A DNA stretch of 64,000 nt from CBDCUI01 sp965223115 (GTDB lineage: Bacteria; Pseudomonadota; Gammaproteobacteria; UBA4575): contig OZ244982.1 of assembly GCA_965223115.1 (NCBI GenBank), positions 558,001 to 622,000 of the forward strand. The letters run 5' to 3'. Position 1 is the first letter of the stretch; each line of letters opens with the position of its first letter. This document shows positions 53,654 to 63,600 of this stretch, piece after piece. The position numbers and the translations under genes were made by a program. The notes beneath the pieces are model-generated. The model did no database searches. It was not told the DNA's origin and worked only from the letters and a program-made list of their open reading frames with translations.

Positions 53654-55582
53654 ATGCCTACTCGTGTCGATGATATCCATTCTTTAAAAAATGCATCTCT
53701 GTATGAGTCAGAGCAGGTCGATGATGTGGAAAACGGGAATGTGGTTAATATTTTCCCAGAACATAGCAAGTTAACAGATGAGAAGCTTGTAACAATCCCT
53801 AATCAAGGTTCTGTCTATGAGGTGGGTGATTTACTAGTTTCGTATTTAGAGCAAATCGGTGTTGAATATATTTTTGGTATTCCAGGAGGTGCAATCGAGC
53901 CACTTTATAATGCTTTAGCCAGAAGTGAACGCAGAGGGTGCCTTAGAGCTGTTGTTGCAAGACATGAAACGGGAGCTGCATTTATGGCAGACGGTTACTC
54001 CCGTAGCAGTGGAAAGCTTGGCGTCTGTTGTGCAACAACAGGCCCTGGAACAACGAACTTAATTACGGGTGTTTCATCAGCATATGAAAATAACATTCCA
54101 CTTCTTGTTATAACGGCACAAACAGCTTTATCGACATTTGGTAAGGGAGCATTCCAAGAATCCTCATGTACTGGGATAAATACTTTAGGGATGTTTCAGT
54201 ATTGTACACGTTATAACTCACTAGTATCACATATTGAGCAGTTTGAAAGGAAGTTAGTATCAGCGATTATGACTGCATTCCAGTCTCCATCAGGCCCAGT
54301 GCATTTGAGTTTACCCATGGATGTGCTTGGTACTCAGACTTCTATTGCTGAGCCGACGTATGATTTAGCTAATTTATTATGGTCACCTTCTATGGTGGAT
54401 GAAGAGGGAGTTAGTTTGCTTTGTCATGACTTAGACACGAGTAAAAATACTGTAATTATTATTGGTGAAAATGCTGGGTCGGCAATAGGAACTATTCTTG
54501 ATGTTGCATGGTTGTTAGATGCTACGGTTTTAACTACACCTTTAGGTAAGGGTTTGGTTAGTCCTTATCACCCATTATTCCGTGGAGTGGTTGGTTTTGC
54601 TGGACACAAGAGTGCCCATGATGCACTAAATGATCCAGATTTAGATACAGTTATAGTGATTGGGTCATCATTAAGTGAATGGGAAAGTAATGCTTGGGAC
54701 AAAGCATTACTAAATAGCCGCTTAATTCATATCGATGAAATTGAAACAAATCTTACTCGTTCTCCTATGTCTAATTTACATATAAGAGGCTCTGTGCAGC
54801 ATATTTTTTTAAAAATATATGCATATCTTAACGAGAAATTAGATGACAAAAAGCTTAGTGAGAATTCAACTAAAATTAGTGATAGTCAAATTTCATCTGA
54901 AGTTTCTAAAATTCAATTTACATTAGATGAGCCTGATAAATATCATTCTGATGCAACTCCTATTAAGCCACAGCGATTAATGAAGGAGCTATCAAATATA
55001 TTTCCACCTCACACTCGTTATCTAGCTGATACAGGCAATGCATTTGCTTGGGGGATACATTATCTACATCCTTATGATAGAAGGATTGCGGGAAAACGCG
55101 ATGTAAATGGTGGATTATTTCGCGCATGTATCGAGTTTGCTTCAATGGGGTGGGCAATTGGTGCGTCTATTGGTACTTCACTAGGGGCTAAGAATACACC
55201 GGTAGTGTGTTTGACGGGTGATGGTAGTTATTTAATGTCTTCACAAGAAATATCTGTTGCAGTATATGAAAAACTTACAGTGATCTTTATTATATTAAAT
55301 GACTCAGAACTAGGTATGGTTAAGTCTGGACAAATTCTTGGTCATGCTGAAGTTACAAGTTATCAACTTCCTGCAACAGACTTCTCAATGATGGCGAACG
55401 CTTTGAATGTGCCTGCTTACGTAGTTAAATCCCCTGGGGATTTATTTGCATTAGATATTAATGAAATATGCTCAAGAAAGGGGCCTACATTAATTGACGT
55501 TCATGTTGATTCAAATGAATTGCCTCCAATGCAAACAAGAATACAAGTTTTGCATCCAACTTCAAATGACACTCAAAAATAA
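53654..55582 (+). CDS. Acetolactate-synthase-like ThDP-dependent enzyme
   Basis: 642-residue member of the thiamine-diphosphate lyase/decarboxylase superfamily, nearest in plan to the acetolactate synthase large subunit. A 50-residue extension precedes the PYR domain. ThDP-activating Glu105 is in ARHETGAAFMADGYSR; GKGAFQES and the middle domain follow; the cofactor motif GDGS (522-525) with ND (549-550) 24 residues later fits, with Asp in the usual second Asn place; LGMV follows. No IlvN small subunit is adjacent, and the ilv genes are absent. Two short citrate-synthase-like genes follow at 18-bp intervals, suggesting a joint pathway that makes or breaks a C-C bond next to a carbonyl. True substrate unknown. 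Confidence 0.75.
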   Translation: MPTRVDDIHSLKNASLYESEQVDDVENGNVVNIFPEHSKLTDEKLVTIPNQGSVYEVGDLLVSYLEQIGVEYIFGIPGGAIEPLYNALARSERRGCLRAVVARHETGAAFMADGYSRSSGKLGVCCATTGPGTTNLITGVSSAYENNIPLLVITAQTALSTFGKGAFQESSCTGINTLGMFQYCTRYNSLVSHIEQFERKLVSAIMTAFQSPSGPVHLSLPMDVLGTQTSIAEPTYDLANLLWSPSMVDEEGVSLLCHDLDTSKNTVIIIGENAGSAIGTILDVAWLLDATVLTTPLGKGLVSPYHPLFRGVVGFAGHKSAHDALNDPDLDTVIVIGSSLSEWESNAWDKALLNSRLIHIDEIETNLTRSPMSNLHIRGSVQHIFLKIYAYLNEKLDDKKLSENSTKISDSQISSEVSKIQFTLDEPDKYHSDATPIKPQRLMKELSNIFPPHTRYLADTGNAFAWGIHYLHPYDRRIAGKRDVNGGLFRACIEFASMGWAIGASIGTSLGAKNTPVVCLTGDGSYLMSSQEISVAVYEKLTVIFIILNDSELGMVKSGQILGHAEVTSYQLPATDFSMMANALNVPAYVVKSPGDLFALDINEICSRKGPTLIDVHVDSNELPPMQTRIQVLHPTSNDTQK

Positions 55583-55600
55583 AAATTACATAAAATTTAA

Positions 55601-56419
55601 GTGAGCGAAAATAAAAAAGAAGTCATCCATACAAAAATATGGAACGAAGCACCTGAGCTAGATAATCCGTTTGCAGCAAAAACATGTTACTGCGCTGGGT
55701 ATGATGTATATGGTGATCTTCTCGGTAAGATTAGTTGGGCTGAATATATATACTTATTATTTAAACTAGAAAGGCCAACTAAAGAGCAAGCCAAATTTCT
55801 TGAAGCGATTGCAATTGCAATAGCCAATCCCGGTATACGCGATCACAGTGTTCGAGCAGCAATGAATGCTGGCGTAGGAGGGTCTACTTCTGCATCTGCT
55901 TTAATGGCTGCACTTGCAGTTGGTGCTGGACAGTATGGTGGTGCACGAGAAGTTTATTCAGTAATGCAGTGCTGGCAAGACTGTGAACAAAATATACAAC
56001 AGTGGGAACATCGTATTACTAATCCTTTAGTTGAAGAACGGGCTGATGTATGGACTGCTATTGAACACCCACCTGGATTTGACCCGAATGGTGTCAGCTG
56101 CTCAACTCCTATTCGACAAACATTAGACTACTTGGGTAGTCTGACAGAAGCAGATTCAAATTTGTGTTGGCTAAATGCAAACAGAGTTAGATTAGAAAAA
56201 GCTGCAAACTTTCCTTTATCAATGACGTGTGTGATCGCAACAGCCTGTGTTGATTTAAAATTTACACCACAACAAGGCGAAATGCTTTTTTTGTTTTTTC
56301 GTCTGCCAGGGGCTGCAGTACATGCATTAGAACAAAAGCAATATGGATGGCGTAAATATCCATTTTTTGGTGATGGTTTGAAATTACAAGACGATCCAGG
56401 TCCTCAAAACCACAATTGA
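55601..56419 (+). CDS. Short citrate-synthase-fold protein A
   Basis: 272 residues from a GTG start, the length of citryl-CoA-lyase-like proteins rather than full citrate synthases (370-430). The N-terminal GYDVYGDLLGKISWAEYIYLLFKLERPT pattern matches the citrate synthase entry motif. QYGGAREV (Tyr112) stands where citrate synthases have LHGGAN, and no GFGHRVY-like His motif is seen. The C-terminus RLPGAAVHALEQK resembles the Arg-bearing RTPGWIAHALEQ segment. So the fold is recognisable but both catalytic histidines appear replaced. Paired with protein B (about the same length, clearly different) 18 bp downstream. Confidence 0.75.
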   Translation: MSENKKEVIHTKIWNEAPELDNPFAAKTCYCAGYDVYGDLLGKISWAEYIYLLFKLERPTKEQAKFLEAIAIAIANPGIRDHSVRAAMNAGVGGSTSASALMAALAVGAGQYGGAREVYSVMQCWQDCEQNIQQWEHRITNPLVEERADVWTAIEHPPGFDPNGVSCSTPIRQTLDYLGSLTEADSNLCWLNANRVRLEKAANFPLSMTCVIATACVDLKFTPQQGEMLFLFFRLPGAAVHALEQKQYGWRKYPFFGDGLKLQDDPGPQNHN

Positions 56420-56437
56420 AATTGTTTAATAATTTTT

Positions 56438-57238
56438 ATGAAAAAAAAATCCCCGTTACTAGAGTATGAAGATAATTGGGTTACTTCATTAGGTGCTTGG
56501 TTTCCAGGTGAGAGGGTTGTTTTTCGAGGTAAAGATTTATTTACTGAGCTCGCTGATACAAATTGGATGGGCTTGTTGTTATATGGAATAACGGGGCGAG
56601 AATTTACAAAAGAACAAATACAATTATTTGAAACTTTATGGGCACTCGCTGTTAGCTATCCTGATCCTAGGCTCTGGAATAATAGAATTGCTGCACTAGC
56701 TGGTACAGTCAGAAGCACTGCGGGTTTAGCGAGTTCAGGTGCGTGTTCTATTTCTGAAGCAAAAATTTATGGTGGGCGTGCAAATGTTTCCGCAGTTGAT
56801 TTTATTATTCAAGCTAGAAAGCTTGTAGAAGAAGGTCAATCATTAAAGGAAATAATAAAAAATGAGCTCAAACAAAGAAGAGTTGTAGCGGGATATGGCA
56901 GACCTATAATCGACGTTGATGAAAGAAATGAGCCGATACTAAAAATTGCTAGGAAATTAGGTTTTGGTGAAGGCCCACATCTTGTTCTTGCGCTAGAAGT
57001 TGAAAAAATACTTTCGGAAGGGAGATGGAGAATGAAGATGAACGTTACTGGGCTTGCAGCGGCCTTGGGTGCTGATCAAGGACTGTCTACAAGAGAGTAC
57101 TATCATTGGTGTGTAAATTGTTTTTTGGCCGGCATAGTTCCATGCTTTGTAGATGCAATGATACATAGGGAAGGTGCTTTTTTCCCTTTATCCTGTCATC
57201 ATGTTTCATATGAAGGGGCAGAAAATCTTAAATGGTAA
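56438..57238 (+). CDS. Short citrate-synthase-fold protein B
   Basis: 266 residues. Homologous in plan to protein A: ...DLFTELADTNWMGLLLYGITGREFT near residue 32, KIYGGRAN with Tyr111 in the His position of LHGGAN, then AGYGRPIIDVDERNEPI (about 151-167) where canonical enzymes have GFGHRVY, with Arg155 in place of the His. The C-terminal MIHREGAFFPL resembles the AH(x)LEQ end segment. The start codon is followed by nine A residues, a slippery tract. Likely forms a heteromer with protein A, as one shared Tyr substitution suggests a common subfamily. Function unknown. Confidence 0.75.
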   Translation: MKKKSPLLEYEDNWVTSLGAWFPGERVVFRGKDLFTELADTNWMGLLLYGITGREFTKEQIQLFETLWALAVSYPDPRLWNNRIAALAGTVRSTAGLASSGACSISEAKIYGGRANVSAVDFIIQARKLVEEGQSLKEIIKNELKQRRVVAGYGRPIIDVDERNEPILKIARKLGFGEGPHLVLALEVEKILSEGRWRMKMNVTGLAAALGADQGLSTREYYHWCVNCFLAGIVPCFVDAMIHREGAFFPLSCHHVSYEGAENLKW

Positions 57239-57509
57239 TTCTACTGTAAAGCTGCTGCTTATTTTAGTTTAATAAATATTGTCCATTAGTCTATTAATTT
57301 ATACCGTTGGCATTGAATATTATTTGATCCACGGTATTAAATGACCGACACATTTTCCCTTATTTTTTACGTAACTCCTTAAAATAACGTGTATTAATTA
57401 TAAATGCTTCGCAAGAAATGCGAGGCTAACACTTGCTTGTTTTATTTAGCTTTCTGTAAGTAAGAGTTACAAGTGAAAAATATTCATGTAAGACATAAGG
57501 AGTGTCAGC

Positions 57510-59618
57510 ATGCGTTTATTTAGTAATACTGAATTTTTAAAGTTATTTAATGGAATAACTTTGTTAAAAATAATTATTTTACATTCAATATCAGTTACTG
57601 CTTCACTTGCAGATTATGATGAAGAGGAAGCGCTTATTGAATTATATGGCGATGAGGAAACTATTAGTATCGCTACAGGTAGTGCTCAACCTATTTCACG
57701 TGCCCCAGCTGTTGCTAGTGTTATAACTGCTGAAGATATAAAAGAAATTGGTGCAACCGATATCGATGAGGTGCTGGAAACCGTACCAGGATTACATGTG
57801 GCTAGAACAAATATAGGATATAACCCGATATACACTTTTCGTGGCATACACACAGCGTTCAATCCACAGGTTTTGATATTAGTAAATGGAATTTCTATTA
57901 ATAATTTGTTTCAAGGTGATCGTAATTTAGTGTGGGGCGGTTTTCCTGTTGAATCGATTTCTCGTATCGAAGTAATACGTGGGCCTGGATCAGCCGTTTA
58001 TGGTGCAGATGCTTTTGCGGGAGTAATTAACATTATTACAAAGCAGGCAAATGAGATTGATGGTGTAGAAGCTGGTTCACGGATTGGAAGTTTTGATACT
58101 CAAGAGGTTTGGGCCTTGTATGGAGGTAATGTTGGTGGTTTTGATGTAGCGTTTTCTGCGGAGTTTCGTGATACCGATGGGCAAGATGAGGATATCAATG
58201 CTGATGTGGCCACACCGCAAGGTACATCTTTAGCGCCTGGGTCAGTAAACACGGGTTCGGAAAATTTAGATTTACGGCTTGATGTTAAGAGAGGAAACAT
58301 ACAATTTAGAACAGGTTTACAAAGACGTAGAGATACTGAGACGGGTGCTGGTATTGCACAAGCATTAGATCCAAATGGGACCTATGAAAGTGATCGTTGG
58401 AATGCTGATCTCACTTATCATAATCCTGAATTCACGGATACATTGGACGTTAAGGCTCAGTTTAGTTTCTTTAATACAAGTCAAGAAACTGATGAAGATA
58501 CAATTTTGTTTCCAGCAGGCTCATTTTTACCTGGTCCGATTGGGCCATTCCCAGATGGTGTTATAGGTAATGCTGAAGTTTGGGAAAGGCATTGGCGGTA
58601 TAATCTAACAGGTTTGTTCTCAGGATTTAATAAACACCAAATCAGGTTAGGTGCTGGATATAATCACAGTGAAATATATCGAGTAGAAGAAGAAAAGAAC
58701 TTTGGATTGGATGCAAATGGTGCTTTTATCATTCCCGGTAGTCCTCCAGTAGATGTGAGTGATTCACCATTTGTATTTTTGCCAGAAAAACATAGAAATA
58801 ATTCTTTTGCGTTTATACAAGACGTTTGGCAAATCAGTAATGATTGGGAATTAACGGCAGGTTTGCGGTATGACGATTATAATGACTTTGGCAATACCTG
58901 GAATCCACGTTTAGCGTTAGTTTGGGCAGCACGTCATGACTTAACTGCAAAGCTGCTATATGGACAAGCATTTAGAGCCCCATCTTTTGCAGAGTTTAGA
59001 AACCAGAACAATCCAGTTGCAGTTGGTAATACTGAACTCGACCCTGAAGAAATTGAAACAATCGAGCTTGCTTTTGATTATAGGCCTAAAGATAACTTGA
59101 AACTTGGTTTAAATTTATTTAGGTATGAGTGGGACGATATTATAAGGTTTACTCCTGTTGCAACAAATATCGGCGAGCAAGAAGGCTATGGTGCTGAGTT
59201 TGAATTTGATTGGCAAGTTAATCGTTCCTTTAATCTAGTTGGAAACTATGCGTATCAAAATTCTGAAGATGAGGCAACAGATGAGGATTCCGGAAACGCA
59301 CCTAAACACCAATTTTATGTAAGAGCCGATTGGGAATTTTTGCCTGATTGGCATGTTACACCCCAATGGAATTTTGTTATGGATCGTGAGCGTGTTGAGG
59401 GAGATGCGCGTAGTGATATTGATGATTATGATATTTTTGATTTAACCATTCGCAGCAAAGCATTCAGTAATCGTTGGGAAGTTGCTTTATCTGCTAGAAA
59501 CTTATTTAACAAACGTGCTTTTGAGCCAAGTCTGAATAGCGCATTTGGTCCAGCAATCCCAGGTGATTTGCCATTGGCTAGAAGAAGTGTTTGGGGGGAA
59601 TTGCGATTTAATTATTAA
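57510..59618 (+). CDS. TonB-dependent outer membrane receptor
   Basis: 702 residues. Signal peptide-like N-terminus (about residues 18-34), then the plug domain (PAVASVITAEDIKEIGATDIDEVLETVPG..., IEVIRGPGSAVYGADAFAGVINIITK, about 60-185) and a long beta-barrel ending in NLFNKRAFEP and the terminal Phe/Tyr-rich strand ELRFNY. AAGGAG ribosome-binding site at 57497-57502. Imports a large or scarce substrate (siderophore, vitamin B12, carbohydrate, or, given this cluster, a hydrocarbon-related ligand); no specificity motif is visible. First of three co-directional genes. Confidence 0.93.
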   Translation: MRLFSNTEFLKLFNGITLLKIIILHSISVTASLADYDEEEALIELYGDEETISIATGSAQPISRAPAVASVITAEDIKEIGATDIDEVLETVPGLHVARTNIGYNPIYTFRGIHTAFNPQVLILVNGISINNLFQGDRNLVWGGFPVESISRIEVIRGPGSAVYGADAFAGVINIITKQANEIDGVEAGSRIGSFDTQEVWALYGGNVGGFDVAFSAEFRDTDGQDEDINADVATPQGTSLAPGSVNTGSENLDLRLDVKRGNIQFRTGLQRRRDTETGAGIAQALDPNGTYESDRWNADLTYHNPEFTDTLDVKAQFSFFNTSQETDEDTILFPAGSFLPGPIGPFPDGVIGNAEVWERHWRYNLTGLFSGFNKHQIRLGAGYNHSEIYRVEEEKNFGLDANGAFIIPGSPPVDVSDSPFVFLPEKHRNNSFAFIQDVWQISNDWELTAGLRYDDYNDFGNTWNPRLALVWAARHDLTAKLLYGQAFRAPSFAEFRNQNNPVAVGNTELDPEEIETIELAFDYRPKDNLKLGLNLFRYEWDDIIRFTPVATNIGEQEGYGAEFEFDWQVNRSFNLVGNYAYQNSEDEATDEDSGNAPKHQFYVRADWEFLPDWHVTPQWNFVMDRERVEGDARSDIDDYDIFDLTIRSKAFSNRWEVALSARNLFNKRAFEPSLNSAFGPAIPGDLPLARRSVWGELRFNY

Positions 59619-59670
59619 ACTATCTTAAGTAAGGAAAAAATAAGAATTAACAAATAAATTAAATAGTTCA

Positions 59671-60657
59671 ATGTTAACTACTCGCCATATTTTAAAATTG
59701 GCAAGCACTTTATATTTAAAGCAGCGCGATTTTATTAAAACAGTGTTGTGTAGTGTTGCAGTTATTTTTTCTTTGTCTGCGTATTCATCTACTCCTTCAG
59801 TTGCTGTGATCTATCCAGAATTACGAGCCCCATTCAATAAAATTTTTACAGATATGGCAGATGGTGTCGAAAAAGAAATTAATGGGAGCACAGTCCGCTA
59901 TATATTGAAAAAAGATTATTCACCACAACAACTAAATCAGTGGATGAATGAAAATAATATTCAAGCTTGTGTGGCACTTGGTGTTAGAGGTGAAAAGGCC
60001 ACTTCTGCATTAGAAAAAGATATCCCCATTATTTTAGGTGGTATGCTTGCGCCAAAGTCTAATTCTGATTTGCGACCTGGAATCTCATTGGCTCCATCCC
60101 CAGATAAATTATTTGAAAAACTAAAAATTATTAAGCCTGATGCCCGTGAAGTGATTGTTGTTTATAACCCAAAGAAAACTACTTGGTTGATTCAAAAAGC
60201 ACAAGTAGCAGCGGTTAAACACCAGCTTAAGTTAGTAACTTATACAACAATGAGTCTTTCAGAGTCAGCGAAAATTTATCGTGAAATATTTAAGCGTAAA
60301 AATATAGCTGATGTAGGTATTTGGTTACCGCCAGATCCGACGTCTGTAGATAATAAAGCCGTATTATCTTTTATTCTTGATCAAGCTTGGAGAAAAAATA
60401 TAACAGTATTCTCCAGTAGCCTTGCTCACGTAAATAAAGGTGTCTTGTTTGCAATGTATCCAGACAATATCAGGTTGGGTCAGAGTTTAGGTAAGGTGGC
60501 ATTAAATGAATTGAATAAGAGTACTGATCAATATAAAGGAATTGTACCGGTTACTGATTTGCTAACAGCTTTCAATCGTAGAACTGCAGAACATTTAGGT
60601 ATAAATGTCACAAGTACAGAACTTAGGAGTTATGACGCTGTTTTTCCGTCAAAGTAA
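59671..60657 (+). CDS. ABC-type substrate-binding protein (periplasmic)
   Basis: 328 residues of the ABC_sub_bind (PF04392-like) group. Hydrophobic export segment near residues 24-37, then two lobes (AVIYPELRAPFNKIF..., GVRGEKATSALEKDIPIILGG, DIADVGIWLPPDPTSVDN, MYPDNIRLGQSLGKVA). No permease or ATPase gene is next to it; instead it lies 52 bp after the TonB receptor and 6 bp before a membrane histidine kinase. So it may act as a ligand-presenting partner of the kinase rather than a transporter component. Confidence 0.85.
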   Translation: MLTTRHILKLASTLYLKQRDFIKTVLCSVAVIFSLSAYSSTPSVAVIYPELRAPFNKIFTDMADGVEKEINGSTVRYILKKDYSPQQLNQWMNENNIQACVALGVRGEKATSALEKDIPIILGGMLAPKSNSDLRPGISLAPSPDKLFEKLKIIKPDAREVIVVYNPKKTTWLIQKAQVAAVKHQLKLVTYTTMSLSESAKIYREIFKRKNIADVGIWLPPDPTSVDNKAVLSFILDQAWRKNITVFSSSLAHVNKGVLFAMYPDNIRLGQSLGKVALNELNKSTDQYKGIVPVTDLLTAFNRRTAEHLGINVTSTELRSYDAVFPSK

Positions 60658-60663
60658 GTTGTT

Positions 60664-63600
60664 ATGAGTTTTTTTAATTATATTAAAGATAGATATTCAG
60701 GCGGTTTTAAAGAGCAGCTTATTGTTATATTTGTAATTAGTATTATTGCAAGTACAGCAATATCAACCTATTTAATTTCTACATTTTCTAGCAAAAAAGT
60801 GGAACAAACTCTTGTCTCTGAAGGATTTCAATTAACAAAAGATTTTGCAGACCGCAATACACTTACTTTGTTATATCTTAGTAAGGAAAGTGCTAAAGAA
60901 ACTGTACAAGCAATTAAGAATTATCCAGAGGTGGAGGGAGTTGGAATTTATGATGTAGAAAAACAGCCGTTAATAGAAGATGGTGGACATACAATCTCTA
61001 AAGATGTAGATGTATGGCCATTAGAGACAATGCTGATAAAAGAAACCGATGCAACTTGGTATTTTGTTTCTCCGGTTTTTGCAAGTGAAGAAGAGAGTGT
61101 AATTGCTGGCCCGCAATTTTTCGAAGAAGAGATAGAAAAGGAGCTACTGGGGTACGTTAGAGTATACATAAGTAAAAATACCTTACATGCATTAGAGAAA
61201 AGTATATTCAATATAAACTTATTTGTTTCATTGTTGGTATCTGTGGTCTTGGTGTTCTTGTTATTAGCGGTTACAGACCGTGTTACTAAACCTTTAAATA
61301 GTCTAGCTAATTTAATGCGTGATGCAGAAGAAGGTGACTTAAATGTGCGTGCAAAAATATGGGGTACTAATGATATAACTGCTATGCAAAGTGCATTTAA
61401 TACTATGATGCATGCATTAGCAGATCGTGAAGAGAAATTAGAGTCTGCACGCAGTGCGGCATTGGAATATGCGCATGCTAAAGGTGAGTTTGCAGCTAAT
61501 GTAAGTCATGAATTAAGAACCCCTCTAAATGGAATTTTGGGTATGCTTGAAATTCTTAATGAAACAGATTTAAGCCCTAAGCAAAAAGAATATGTGTCAG
61601 TTGCGCATAATTCTGGTGATGCGTTGTTGGCTTTGATCGATGATATTTTAAGTTTCTCAAAAATTGATTCTGGCAAAGTCCAATTCGAAGCGGATACATT
61701 GAATATTCGGGAAACACTAGATGATATTATCGGTATTTTGGCGAGTCAGATACAAACAAAAGATTTAGATCTTGGCTATGTAGTAGAAAAAGATGTACCA
61801 GCAAGTGTACAAGGAGATGCTAGCCGAATTAGACAATTGCTTATTAATTTAGCAGGCAACGCAGTTAAATTTACAGAAAAAGGAGAAATAGGATTTCGAG
61901 TATCAAATGTTACAAATGGTGGTAAAAATTTAAAATTACGTTTTGAGGTAACTGATACAGGTGTCGGAATTTCTGAAGAAGCACAAGCTAAAGTATTTGA
62001 AGCATTTCAACAAGCGGATGCATCAACTACGAAACAGTTTGGTGGAACAGGACTGGGCTTAGCTATATGTAGACAACTTGTTGAAGTTATGCACGGCAAG
62101 ATTGGCGTAGAAAGCCGTTTAGGTGAAGGTAGTATTTTCTGGTTTGAATTGCCGTTTAAAGACAGCATATCAAAAGCACAAGAAGAATCTAGTACTCAAG
62201 CTAGGGCAACAGGTCTGAAAATATTTGTTATAGATGATAGTGAAGTCATTCGTGCCAATTTGCAGCAAACATTTGAAAGTTGGGGGGCTACTGTTATAAG
62301 TACTTCAAATAGTAAAGATGCGCAAGAGATCTTGAGAGAAGCCACAAAAACGCAAGCATCATTTGACGTGGCATTCATAGATGAATTAATGCCAGATAAA
62401 AATGGCATAGAGTTGATTATAAGCATCTCTAAAGATGAGTATATTTCTCCAATGAAATTAGTATTGATGACAAATCAGCAAAATCCTGATGCATTTGTTG
62501 AGCGTTTTAGAGAAATTGACACTTATGTTAAGAAACCAATCCGACAATTAAATTTATATAATTGCATTGTAGATTTAATAAAAGTGCCTGCAGCTGAATA
62601 TATCAAACATGAAAAGACTGCTATAGCACCGGTTAAAAGGATTAAAAAATTCGATGCCACAATATTAGTGGTAGAAGATAACCGTGCGAATCAACAAGTT
62701 GTACAAGCAATGCTTGAACGTCTTGGTTGCAGATGTTCTATAGCGTCAAACGGATTTGAAGCATTAAATTTATTAGAGACAACTAAATATGATGCAGTAT
62801 TCATGGACTGTAATATGCCGGGTATGGATGGCTATGAAGCGACACAAAAAATTAGAAAATTTAAAACAGAGGTTGCGCAAATTCCTATCATTGCTATGAC
62901 TGCAAATGTTCTTGATGGAGATCGAGAAAAATGTATTCAGGCTGGTATGGATGATTACACTTCAAAACCAATAAAATTGAATGTGCTAGTAGAAAAATTA
63001 GAGCGCTGGCTAGATGTTTCGCAAGATATTGAAATAGAACAAGAAATAGAAAAAACATTAGTTAGTCAAATTATCGAAGGAACAAGTGATAATAGCAGTG
63101 TAATTGATCATGCTGTAATTGCTGAATTGAGAGAGAATTTAGTCGATGGATTTAACGATATGGTTGAAGCCTATTTAGAAGACTTGGGGATTCTGTTGCG
63201 ATCGCTTGAAAAAAGCGTTCTAGAAAAAGATGCGAGTAAACTTACGCACTATGCACATACTATTAAAGGTAGTAGTTCCAATTTTGGTGCAAATAAATTG
63301 TCTTATATTGCTAAACAGCTTGAAGATATGGGGCGTAACGAATCAATGGAATCATCCCGTGAGCTTGTGCAAGTTTTATTTACCGAGGCAGATCTTGTTA
63401 CTGATGAGCTAAAGAAAGAACTCAATTTGTTTAAGGACGACACATTGCTTAGACATCGTGATGTAGAACGAATTCTTATTGCTGATGATGATAGGAGCAT
63501 GCGTGTAGCATTACAAAACGTACTTTCAGCAGATGGTTATGAGATCGAAGCAGTGTCAGATGGTATAGATGCGGTATCAAGGTGTGAGAAAAACATGCCT

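Noticed and set aside
55601..57238. One citrate synthase split by a frameshift into two genes
   Set aside because: Both genes have their own N-terminal entry motif, YGG motif and C-terminal segment, so they are paralogs rather than halves.
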